A stretch of 64,000 nt of DNA from Rubellicoccus peritrichatus (GTDB lineage Bacteria; Verrucomicrobiota; Verrucomicrobiia; Opitutales; Cerasicoccaceae): the NCBI RefSeq assembly GCF_033100135.1, contig NZ_CP136920.1:2599001-2663000 (forward strand), in the 5' to 3' direction. Position numbers and translations under genes: made by a program. A model generated the notes under the pieces. The model was not told the origin of the DNA and searched no databases. It saw only the letters and a program-made list of their open reading frames with translations. Shown here one piece after another: positions 8,506 to 15,665 of the stretch (positions are counted from its first letter, which is position 1; each line of letters begins with the position of its first letter).

Positions 8506-9194
8506 TTTGCTGTTGTAGTCGTCGTTGGTGTCGTTTCAGCCGGTGAGCGAAGCGCTGTATCGATAATACCATGCTGAATTGCATAGCGCGTCAGGCTGGC
8601 TACGTCGTGAAGATCGAGTTTCTTCATCAGATTGGTTCGATGGTTTTCTGCTGTCTTGACACTGATATCGAGTTTACGTGCCACTTCTTTGGTGCTGTAA
8701 CTTTCAGCAATCAACTGAAGGATTTCACGTTCGCGAGCTGTCAGGACCTCAACGCCCTTCTTTTGGTTGGACTGTGGATTGAGGACAGCTTCGCGAAGCA
8801 TTTGAGCGACTTCCGGTCCGAAATAGCTTCCACCATGGGATACGATCTCGATACCTTTTTTCAATTCGGAAAGTGGTGCTGCTTTCTCCACAAAACCGTG
8901 TGCTCCTGCTTGAAGGAGTTCGCGAACCAGCGATGGATTTTGATATCCGGAAAAGACCAGGACTCGTGTGTTGCGAAGGTGTTTGGAGAATCGTCGTAAA
9001 ACCTCGGCACCATTCAGGCCGGGAAGCATGACATCCAGAATGACGAAGTCAGGCTTGTTCTCAAGGCAGAGGGTCAATGCTGCCTGTCCATCGCCGGTTT
9101 CGGCAATGACTTCAAATGATGGATCTGCTTTTACTACGTGCGCGATCATCTCGCGGACGGCAGTCTGGTCTTCTATTATGACAACACGCTTCAT
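8502..9194 (-). CDS. LuxR/NarL-family response regulator
   Basis: 230 residues. Receiver domain (about 1-120) with acidic pocket IIED, phospho-acceptor Asp54 in VILDVMLPG, and the conserved Lys in VEKAAP. The output domain is a LuxR-type HTH (about 150-215: [43 protein letters not shown]). The protein ends in an unusual low-complexity tail rich in Thr ([10 protein letters not shown]). It should bind DNA after phosphorylation by a sensor kinase, but no histidine kinase is nearby, so it is an orphan regulator here. It is flanked by a convergent gene downstream and a 247-base non-coding gap upstream that should hold its promoter. Confidence 0.9.
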   Translation of the reverse strand: MKRVVIIEDQTAVREMIAHVVKADPSFEVIAETGDGQAALTLCLENKPDFVILDVMLPGLNGAEVLRRFSKHLRNTRVLVFSGYQNPSLVRELLQAGAHGFVEKAAPLSELKKGIEIVSHGGSYFGPEVAQMLREAVLNPQSNQKKGVEVLTAREREILQLIAESYSTKEVARKLDISVKTAENHRTNLMKKLDLHDVASLTRYAIQHGIIDTALRSPAETTPTTTTTAN

Positions 9195-9441
9195 AGACGG
9201 CTCTGGTTCTTTAATGAAAATGTTTTATTGTTTTCGTGGAAAGAGGATCGAATGCCAAGTGAAGTCCTTCCATGTATAAGAGTTTTACTAATTTATTACG
9301 CTTGCATTAGCAAGAATCTAAAAAGCCTATAACTTTGAATACTAATGGATTGGGAATGGCAACTGTGAAATAATGACTCGGGATCTATCGATGATTTAAA
9401 ACAGTTTCCAATATATTGGTTCCGAGGAGATATTTAACTAC

Positions 9442-10203
9442 TTAACTGCCCATAATTGAAAACACTGCCAGTGCACCCATTCCGAGGATACCAGCAGCCG
9501 CGCAGACAATCATAACGTAGAGGTTAAGTGTGATTGTGCAGATGAATGCAGCGATTGAGCCAACCGCCACCGCGATCAGTTGGTTGGTGTCCCCCCATGA
9601 CCACGCTATGTAGGCAAAGTAACCGAGTCCAACCATGGCTCGAAACCGAATGACAGGGAATGCATCGGTTACGGCCAGAAAGCAGCAAAGTGCAAGGAAT
9701 GCATCGAGACAACCTAAGATCAGCTTGGGATGTTGTAGCAGGAGGAGGTAGTCTTTTTCTTCCGTGATCAGCTGAATAATTGCCCATCCCGGGTAGATAT
9801 TCGAGATCGCACTCAGAATCATCATAACACCAAGGGCCGGCAGACTTATCGCTGCGGCGCGCTCCATGTTGGTGCCTTTGGTTTTCAGGTGCTTCGTGTC
9901 CTCAGTTCTTCCTTCTGAGGCCGCCAGCATTTCATCGACGGTTACCGTTCTGGCTTCGGATTCATCCGCATTGATGGTATCAGCGACTTCCTTGGCCCTA
10001 AGGTTCAGATGCTTTTTTTCAGGAAAGAGAATATCACTGAGGCTCTGACTCTCAACAATTGGAATCCAGTCCTCTCTGTCTTCATCGTAGTAAAGTGTTT
10101 CCCGGTCTGCTTTGCCTGATTCAATGAGGTCAGTGATTTTGGGGATGGTATAGGGGCCCCTGGCCTCGTTCTCTTCAGGCTGGCGGATGTAGTATTCGCT
10201 CAT
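9442..10203 (-). CDS. GYF_2-like (DUF4339-type) domain membrane protein
   Basis: 253 residues from the ATG at 10203, which begins directly at the domain (MSEYYIRQPEENEARGPYT). The N-terminal ~60 residues resemble a bacterial GYF_2/DUF4339 domain: RGPYTIPKITDLIESGKADRETLYYDEDREDWIPI. A charged linker follows, then at least four hydrophobic segments (about 115-250). GYF domains in eukaryotes bind proline-rich peptides; in bacteria the role is unknown, but these proteins are common in PVC genomes. An in-frame TTG at 10239 would add 12 residues without domain support. It follows nadK on the same strand after 79 bases. Confidence 0.7.
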   Translation of the reverse strand: MSEYYIRQPEENEARGPYTIPKITDLIESGKADRETLYYDEDREDWIPIVESQSLSDILFPEKKHLNLRAKEVADTINADESEARTVTVDEMLAASEGRTEDTKHLKTKGTNMERAAAISLPALGVMMILSAISNIYPGWAIIQLITEEKDYLLLLQHPKLILGCLDAFLALCCFLAVTDAFPVIRFRAMVGLGYFAYIAWSWGDTNQLIAVAVGSIAAFICTITLNLYVMIVCAAAGILGMGALAVFSIMGS

Positions 10204-10282
10204 CAATGACAGGCTGTTCAGATTAGCTTCCTCAATCAAGACGAAAACGTGGCATCATTTGGGCTATAATGTTGACCAATGC

Positions 10283-11122
10283 TTAGCTGTTGCTGTCTTC
10301 AGCATTACCCCATTTTAACTTCTTTCTTAGGATTCTGAAGTGTGAATATGTATGGGGTTGGAGTAAGGGGAGGGCTTTTTTACAGATTTTTATTTTAAAT
10401 GGAAAGTGGTGTTCACCATGAAACCTTTGACTTCCATCCAGCGTCAGAAAGGGGTTTCCGGCACTTTCCAAAAGCTCAACGCTCAATTCGGTATTTCCAC
10501 TAAAAACGAGACTGCGGTTTGTCAGAGTGTGCGGGCAGACTGGTGTCATTGTAAGGACACTGGCATCCGGCATCACGATTGGTCCGCCCGATGAAAGATT
10601 GTAAGCGGTTGATCCGGTTGGTGTGCTGAAAATGATACCGTCACTATAATAGTCGGTTACCAGGTCATCACCGCACTTGACTCGTAGCCCAATCAAGCGA
10701 CTGACGTCTGCACTTTTGATGACGGCGTCATTTAGGGCTAGAGAGCGTTCGCCGTCCTTAGTGTCGCACTCAAGAATGGATCGGTTAACGATGCAGTAGT
10801 CGCCTTGAAGTATGTTTTCGAACTCATCTTGTGCCTCCTGGACGGAATACGTGGCAAGAAACCCGAGTTTTCCACGGTTGATACCAAAGACCGGAATGTT
10901 CCAGGAGACGGATTCGGGAACGACGCTAAGCAGAGTGCCATCGCCTCCGACAACACAGCAGGCATCCTGCCCTTCAAGGAATCCGGCTTCTATTGGATAG
11001 TCCTGTGTCATCCGCACAGTGACGCCGTGGTTTTGAGCCACAGCTGCAAGAAGGTCAGCCAGTTCCACGGCTCCGGACTTTGTGGCATTGATGACGAATG
11101 CAAGTCGCTCGATTTTGTTCAC
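10283..11122 (-). CDS. nadK: NAD kinase
   Basis: 279 residues, normal length for bacterial NAD kinases. It phosphorylates NAD+ to NADP+ using ATP or polyphosphate in the cytosol. The diagnostic GGDGT motif is at residues 59-63, followed by INRGKLGFLA (81-90), the substrate-binding stretch VTDYYSDGIIFSTPTGSTAYNLSSGGPIVMP, and VCPHTLTNRSLVF. All catalytic elements appear intact. The promoter must lie in the ~140 bases shared with the divergent MscS gene. Confidence 0.93.
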   Translation of the reverse strand: MNKIERLAFVINATKSGAVELADLLAAVAQNHGVTVRMTQDYPIEAGFLEGQDACCVVGGDGTLLSVVPESVSWNIPVFGINRGKLGFLATYSVQEAQDEFENILQGDYCIVNRSILECDTKDGERSLALNDAVIKSADVSRLIGLRVKCGDDLVTDYYSDGIIFSTPTGSTAYNLSSGGPIVMPDASVLTMTPVCPHTLTNRSLVFSGNTELSVELLESAGNPFLTLDGSQRFHGEHHFPFKIKICKKALPLLQPHTYSHFRILRKKLKWGNAEDSNS

Positions 11123-11259
11123 ATGTTTGTTCTAGGAGTGTGTTTTCTTCAGGCAATCGAAAAGCACTGGGCTGATTAAGATGTAACTTTTCGGGTTTGA
11201 GAGCTTAACGTCTAACTCCTTGTAATCTCTCCGCCTTGACCTGTGTGTAAGCGAGAGTC

Positions 11260-12543
11260 ATGCTCTATCCAATGTTCAGTCCATTTCAGTACTATTGCCC
11301 AGCAGTGGAGGCTGCTCGGCCTGAAAACTACTGGCAGGTAATAATTGTTGCAGTGCTTTGGCTTGGTGTACGGCAATTGATGAAGGCTCGCGAGGCAGTT
11401 GCTCGTGAGACTGATGTTGAGGACAAACGTTATTGCCCGCGTATTTGGTTGGCGAGAAACGCGACTTTGCCCGTGCTTGCGGTAGTTCTGGTGATTATTG
11501 CGACAGCATTTGAGTTATCCGGAATCTCTGTCCCTGTGCTGCGATTGGGGGCGACACTTTTTAGCCTTTGGACGCTTATTGGAATAGCGACGGCTTTCAT
11601 TCCAGACAGGTTTTGGGCTGAATCCACAGCCGTGGTGTTTTTTGCAATCACGACGTTTGCCATGTTGACGGTCGATGATGAGCTGATCGATTTTCTGGAT
11701 TCCTTACAGCTGCCGATCTCAGCAGGTGGGACCAGTCTGTCGGTGTGGAAACTTTTTACCGTGGCGACTTCACTTGGCATTGCCATCTGGATTGGGCTGG
11801 GTCTCTCAAAATTTCTTGAACGGCGTGTCCAAAGTCTGGACCGCATCAGCGGCTCAACTCGTGCCCTGATAGAAAAAGTCATTCGTGTTATTTTCATTAT
11901 CTTTGCCATGGTCGTTGGCTTGACCTCTGTTGGGATCAACCTGTCCGCCCTGACTGTATTTGGTGGTGCTTTTGCACTCGGTCTTGGCTTTGGATTGCAA
12001 AAGATCGTCTCCAATCTCATCAGCGGATTCATTTTGCTTTCGGATAGTTCAATCAAGCCCGGCGACGTAATCGAACTTGATGATACATATGGCTGGATTA
12101 ATACTCTGAGGGCTCGTTACGTTTCTGTTATTACTCGTGACGGGACAGAGCATTTGATCCCGAACGAAGATTTAATTACTCAGAAGGTCGTCAACTGGTC
12201 ATTTACTCATGATCGAGTTCGCCTAAAGGCGCCGATTGGCATTGCCTATAAAGAAGATCCCCATCGCGTGATAAAGATTTGTATTGAGGCTGCTTCGACT
12301 CATCCACGAGTGCTTGAAGACCCAGCTCCGGCTTGCCTGTTGAAAGGGTTTGGTGACAGCTCGGTCGATCTCGAGCTCCGCTTTTGGATTCGTGATCCGC
12401 ACAAAGGCGTGTCGAATGTACGCAGCGCGGTCCTGCTTGAGGTTTGGGATCGGTTTCAGGCTGAAGGTATCGAGATTCCTTATCCACAGCATGATCTGCA
12501 TATCAAAACAGCCACGCCACTAACTCCAGAAAAGAACGATTGA
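11260..12543 (+). CDS. MscS-family mechanosensitive ion channel
   Basis: 427 residues in the inner membrane. Four to five hydrophobic segments occupy about 20-240. The pore helix and start of the beta domain are recognisable: FGGAFALGLGFGLQKIVSNLISGFILLSDSSIKPGDVIEL, where the Gly/Ala-rich helix packs the pore. A cytoplasmic C-terminal vestibule domain (about 290-420) follows. These channels open under membrane tension and release solutes during osmotic downshock. The extra N-terminal helices make it larger than E. coli MscS (286 residues). It stands alone between nadK and tlyA. Confidence 0.9.
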   Translation: MLYPMFSPFQYYCPAVEAARPENYWQVIIVAVLWLGVRQLMKAREAVARETDVEDKRYCPRIWLARNATLPVLAVVLVIIATAFELSGISVPVLRLGATLFSLWTLIGIATAFIPDRFWAESTAVVFFAITTFAMLTVDDELIDFLDSLQLPISAGGTSLSVWKLFTVATSLGIAIWIGLGLSKFLERRVQSLDRISGSTRALIEKVIRVIFIIFAMVVGLTSVGINLSALTVFGGAFALGLGFGLQKIVSNLISGFILLSDSSIKPGDVIELDDTYGWINTLRARYVSVITRDGTEHLIPNEDLITQKVVNWSFTHDRVRLKAPIGIAYKEDPHRVIKICIEAASTHPRVLEDPAPACLLKGFGDSSVDLELRFWIRDPHKGVSNVRSAVLLEVWDRFQAEGIEIPYPQHDLHIKTATPLTPEKND

Positions 12544-12565
12544 TCGGTAGTCCTTACCCCTTCTG

Positions 12566-13330
12566 TTAAGAGACTTGGTTTCGTCGCCATCCCAACAGGA
12601 ACTCACGATTGCCATCACCGCCTTTGATGGGGGACTCACATTCACCAATCAGTATGCTACCAGATAGATGACTTGAGGTGAACTGTTTGATGTCTTTGAC
12701 AATTTGTCTTTGGAGTGCTGAGTCGCGGATGACTCCGCCAGCGGTATCACTGGCCTCCTTGCCAGCCTCGAATTGAGGTTTGACTAGACATATTAATGTG
12801 CCACCGCTACGCACACGATTCCAGGCTGGCCTAAGAACCAGTTTCAAGGAGATGAAGCTCAAGTCCATCACTGCCAGGTCATAATCTGGAAGTGGGAGGT
12901 CTACATCATCCAGATTGCGTGCATTGACTCCTTCCAAATTGGTTACGCGGGAGTTTTCTGTAATCGATGGGTTTAGCTGACCATGCCCAACGTCGACGCA
13001 GACCACACTTTTTGCACCGCGTCTGAGCATGCAATCCGTAAAGCCACCGGTAGAGGCTCCAATATCAATGCACTCCAGATCCTCTACATTTACAGGGTAT
13101 TTTTTTAAGAAGCCTTCCAGCTTTTCACCAGCTCGACTGACAAAGGGCTTTGGCCCTGATATACTCATTTTGTCATCCGGACTTAGTTTTTGGCCGGGGC
13201 GGGTAATTAAATCTCCAGCTAACGCGATTCGCTTATCCAGGATCAGGCGGCGCGCCATTGACTTGGTCGAAGCCAAGCCTTGCCGAACGAGGAGTTCGTC
13301 TGCGCGCAGACTGTCTTGAGGGGAGGCCAT
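12566..13330 (-). CDS. tlyA: TlyA-family rRNA 2'-O-methyltransferase / S4-domain protein
   Basis: 254 residues from the ATG at 13330; an upstream GTG at 13372 would add 14 residues with no family support. An N-terminal S4 RNA-binding domain (RADELLVRQGLASTKSMARRLILDKRI) is followed by an FtsJ-like methyltransferase: SRAGEKLEGFLKKY (catalytic Lys), SAM site CIDIGASTGGFTDCML, DLSFISLKL (catalytic Asp) and VKPQFEAG (catalytic Lys). TlyA enzymes methylate cytidine 2'-OH groups of 16S and/or 23S rRNA. It diverges from the dcw cluster, sharing a control region of about 260 bases. Confidence 0.88.
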   Translation of the reverse strand: MASPQDSLRADELLVRQGLASTKSMARRLILDKRIALAGDLITRPGQKLSPDDKMSISGPKPFVSRAGEKLEGFLKKYPVNVEDLECIDIGASTGGFTDCMLRRGAKSVVCVDVGHGQLNPSITENSRVTNLEGVNARNLDDVDLPLPDYDLAVMDLSFISLKLVLRPAWNRVRSGGTLICLVKPQFEAGKEASDTAGGVIRDSALQRQIVKDIKQFTSSHLSGSILIGECESPIKGGDGNREFLLGWRRNQVS

Positions 13331-13455
13331 TCTTGTTTTTCTAATACCAGGGTAAGCGGTGAGTTCGAGCACTGTTTTGGCTTCATGAGTCCTAATTGCA
13401 CAGAAAATGGCACTGATCAGCCTTTCTAATTTGACTTATTAACAGGATTTCAGAG

Positions 13456-13491
13456 TTATTCACAGGAACGAGTCCGGTATCCTGTGAAAAA
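13456..13491. promoter_or_regulatory. Inverted pair of DnaA-box-like sites between tlyA and mraZ
   Basis: TTATTCACA (13456-13464, + strand) fits the DnaA-box consensus TTWTNCACA, and TTTTTCACA is read on the minus strand at 13483-13491. They overlap a perfect 9-base inverted repeat, TTCACAGGA (13459-13467) and TCCTGTGAA (13480-13488), with a 12-base spacer. This may be a DnaA-responsive operator or another repressor's dyad; binding is inferred only from sequence. Confidence 0.4.
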
Positions 13492-13522
13492 CCGCATCAA
13501 ATAGAGCTTCCCGTCAATTTTA

Positions 13523-13568
13523 TGGGTTGACAGGTGGGGCAAAGTGGGTCGAAATGGGGTGAAGTGTT
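13523..13568 (+). promoter_or_regulatory. MraZ operator: phased TGGG boxes with embedded -35
   Basis: TGGG occurs at 13523, 13535, 13545 and 13555; the last three are spaced exactly 10 bases apart, as in the known MraZ operator of TGGGN repeats with 5-base spacers. A degenerate fifth box (TGTT) sits at 13565 in the same phase. A perfect -35 (TTGACA, 13527-13532) lies between the first two boxes, so bound MraZ would cover the promoter. The -10 is weak. This predicts autorepression of the whole dcw cluster. Confidence 0.75.
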
Positions 13569-13594
13569 TCACTTGAAACGTACTTTGCCGCATT

Positions 13595-14050
13595 ATGGTT
13601 CCAAACGAACAGGGTCTTTACGCCGGGGAGTTCAGACACAATCTGGACGCCAAGAAACGGCTTACGATACCTTCGAAGTGGCGCTTCAATGGGGACGAGT
13701 CGGGGCAGTTTCTCGCTTTCCCCGATCCAAGTGGTTGCATCACCGTCTATCCCCCCGAGATGGTTGCTCAGCTAAAGGAAAAACTCTCGGCAGTGGGCAT
13801 GTCGAATCGGGTAGGGCAGCGTGCCATCACACGGCTCTTCGGTGCTTCCGATGCCTTCACGATCGACAAGAGCGGTCGTGTCAACCTGACCGATCGCCTC
13901 TGCAGCCACAGTGGAATCGAAAAAGCCTGTGTCCTGGTTGGAACGCTCAGCAAATTCTCGATCTGGAATCCAGACCGTTACGAGGAATACATCACGCCAA
14001 GCGAAGACGAAGGGGATATCGCAGACATTCTCGGAGATCTCGGCTTATGA
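13595..14050 (+). CDS. mraZ: MraZ, transcriptional regulator of the dcw cluster
   Basis: 151 residues, first gene of the cluster. Two SpoVT/AbrB-like swapped-hairpin repeats are visible: LYAGEFRHNLDAKKRLTIPSKWR (about 7-30) and FGASDAFTIDKSGRVNLTDRL (about 83-103), each with the DxxGR/DAKKR-type core that contacts DNA. MraZ forms ring-shaped oligomers that bind TGGG repeats upstream of its own gene; four such boxes occur just upstream. The C-terminal region is acidic. The start ATG at 13595 puts the first repeat at the usual distance from the N-terminus. Confidence 0.93.
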   Translation: MVPNEQGLYAGEFRHNLDAKKRLTIPSKWRFNGDESGQFLAFPDPSGCITVYPPEMVAQLKEKLSAVGMSNRVGQRAITRLFGASDAFTIDKSGRVNLTDRLCSHSGIEKACVLVGTLSKFSIWNPDRYEEYITPSEDEGDIADILGDLGL

Positions 14051-14072
14051 AAATTTTAACCCCACACTGTAA

Positions 14073-14273
14073 ATGAAAATCAGCAAGGAACTATACAACG
14101 CCGGTATTCTAGGACATCAAAACACCCGCCCGACGGAGTGGGTTTTTGATAATCCGGGTAGCCCGCAGCATGGACAGAGTAATCATCCGTTCCATGCCAA
14201 TCGTGCCTCACAATCCATAAAAGTATCACAGAAAGGACTGCGTCTCCTCGCCAATGTTCTCCGGACTCGCTAG
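14073..14273 (+). CDS. Possible small protein between mraZ and rsmH
   Basis: A 66-residue frame starts with ATG 22 bases after mraZ and ends before the preferred rsmH start. The product would be rich in Asn, Gln, His and Ser in the middle with a basic C-terminus (GLRLLANVLRTR). I do not recognise it. For: it fills the larger of the two breaks in a tightly packed operon, on the same strand. Against: no clear ribosome binding site, no domain, and it overlaps the longer rsmH start at 14254. It could equally be an untranslated leader for rsmH. Confidence 0.3.
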   Translation: MKISKELYNAGILGHQNTRPTEWVFDNPGSPQHGQSNHPFHANRASQSIKVSQKGLRLLANVLRTR

Positions 14274-14301
14274 TTTACCGGTTTCAGCCCGGCTTCGCGT
14301 T

Positions 14302-15228
14302 ATGCTCAACCATCTCCCAGTTTTACTCAAGGAGTCGGTAGAGTTGCTTGCGCCCGAGCGCGGAGGACGATTCCTCGACGCGACTTTTGGCGGCGGTGGG
14401 CATACGCGTGCGATTCTAGAGGCAGGCCCAGAAGCAAAGATTCTTGCACTGGACTGTGACCCGGAAGCGAAGATTCGAGCGGAATCATTTCAGAAAAGCT
14501 TTCCGGATCGTTTTGATTTTAAACAGACAAATTTCGATGCACTGAAATCGTTACCTGACGGAGACTTTAACGGTGCACTTTTTGATTTCGGTGTTTCATC
14601 CTTCCAGCTGGATGATGCGGCACGTGGTTTTTCATTTCGTAAGGAAGCTCCACTGGATCTCCGCCTGAATCCTGATAAGGGTGAACCTGCCAGTTCCTTT
14701 CTGGAAAACGCATCAAGCGCTGAGCTCATACAAGCTGTTCGCGACTATGGAGAGGAATCTCGTTGGCGCAAAGTTGTCGATGCGATCATTGATGCGCGCG
14801 GGACAGATTCCCTTAAAACTACAACCAACTTTGCTGCATTGATCGAAGCCAATGTTGGCAGCTTTTCATATCGTTCAAAAATTCACCCTGCCACACGTAC
14901 GTTCCAAGGAATTCGTATTGCTGTCAATGATGAGCTGGGAGTGATTGAGCGTGGTCTTCCAGCAGCATTCGAAAAACTCATCCCTGGAGGCGTGCTTGTC
15001 GCGATTAGTTTTCATTCTCTTGAAGACCGCATTGTTAAACGTCTTTTCAAGCGCCTGGCAGGACGCCCGGAGCATGGGCGCGACAGTCGCCCACAAGATG
15101 AGCGTGTTCGTCTTGCTGAATTACTGACTCGTAAACCGGTAACTGCTTCGGATGAAGAAGTCGCCAGCAACCCACGCAGCCGTTCGGCCAAGCTGCGTGC
15201 GATCCGCAAACTAGCCGTTGTTAACTGA
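14302..15228 (+). CDS. rsmH: 16S rRNA m4C1402 methyltransferase RsmH (MraW)
   Basis: 308 residues from ATG 14302, which places NHLPVLLKESVELLAP at the usual N-terminus; an in-frame ATG at 14254 would add 16 residues. SAM-binding motif FLDATFGGGGHTRAIL, catalytic-region motif GALFDFGVSSFQLDDAARGFSF, and downstream RTFQGIRIAVNDELG and VAISFHSLEDRIVKR are all strongly conserved in the family. It methylates N4 of C1402 in 16S rRNA, tuning start-codon decoding. The location after mraZ is the standard dcw order. Confidence 0.93.
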   Translation: MLNHLPVLLKESVELLAPERGGRFLDATFGGGGHTRAILEAGPEAKILALDCDPEAKIRAESFQKSFPDRFDFKQTNFDALKSLPDGDFNGALFDFGVSSFQLDDAARGFSFRKEAPLDLRLNPDKGEPASSFLENASSAELIQAVRDYGEESRWRKVVDAIIDARGTDSLKTTTNFAALIEANVGSFSYRSKIHPATRTFQGIRIAVNDELGVIERGLPAAFEKLIPGGVLVAISFHSLEDRIVKRLFKRLAGRPEHGRDSRPQDERVRLAELLTRKPVTASDEEVASNPRSRSAKLRAIRKLAVVN

Positions 15229-15241
15229 ACTCCTTCGTACA

Positions 15242-15664
15242 ATGACTACAGCTTTTTCCCGTGAACTGAATTTATATCGTTTTTCCGCACTTGCTCTTGG
15301 AGTATTGATTATGGCGGTTTCAGCGGCGGGTGCGCTTGGCTTGGTTTGGATGCGACAGCAGATTTCGAATTCTGCAAAAGTCACTGCAACTATCGAAAAA
15401 GAATTGCACGTGGTCGAGCGGGAGAACGTTCGCCTCGCGACACATATCGCCAAAGCGCATAATCCGGAAGTCCTGGTTGCGAGAGCATCCTCGGACCTTA
15501 AGCCGAGAAGTTCTGCCCAAGTGGTATGGATGCCAGCCACAGGAGCATTTCCTAAAACATTTATCGCGGAGACCAAACAGCGCAATCCAGATGCTGTTTC
15601 CGAGTCGCCGCTTTCTATCAGTTTTGACCTAGCACTCTTGAACGCACGCTCGAGTACCGAGTGA
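15242..15664 (+). CDS. ftsL: FtsL-like cell division protein
   Basis: 140 residues from ATG 15242. The architecture is FtsL-like: short cytoplasmic N-terminus (about 20), one transmembrane helix (about 22-45), then a predicted coiled coil (VTATIEKELHVVERENVRLATHIAKAHNPEVLVARA). FtsL pairs with FtsB and FtsQ to activate FtsWI septal synthesis. Sequence identity in this family is low, so the call rests on size, topology and position between rsmH and ftsI. The stop codon is one base before the ftsI ATG. The C-terminal 45 residues beyond the coiled coil are longer than in E. coli. Confidence 0.75.
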   Translation: MTTAFSRELNLYRFSALALGVLIMAVSAAGALGLVWMRQQISNSAKVTATIEKELHVVERENVRLATHIAKAHNPEVLVARASSDLKPRSSAQVVWMPATGAFPKTFIAETKQRNPDAVSESPLSISFDLALLNARSSTE

Positions 15665-15665
15665 C

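Noticed and set aside
9408-9419. CCAATATATTGG palindrome downstream of the GYF-domain gene
   Set aside because: A 12-base AT-rich palindrome is likely by chance in this gap and there is no T-run, so it is not called as a terminator or operator.
13534-14076. 180-residue frame covering mraZ in another frame
   Set aside because: It overlaps mraZ completely; the mraZ frame has clear AbrB-like repeats and the other is low-complexity basic sequence.
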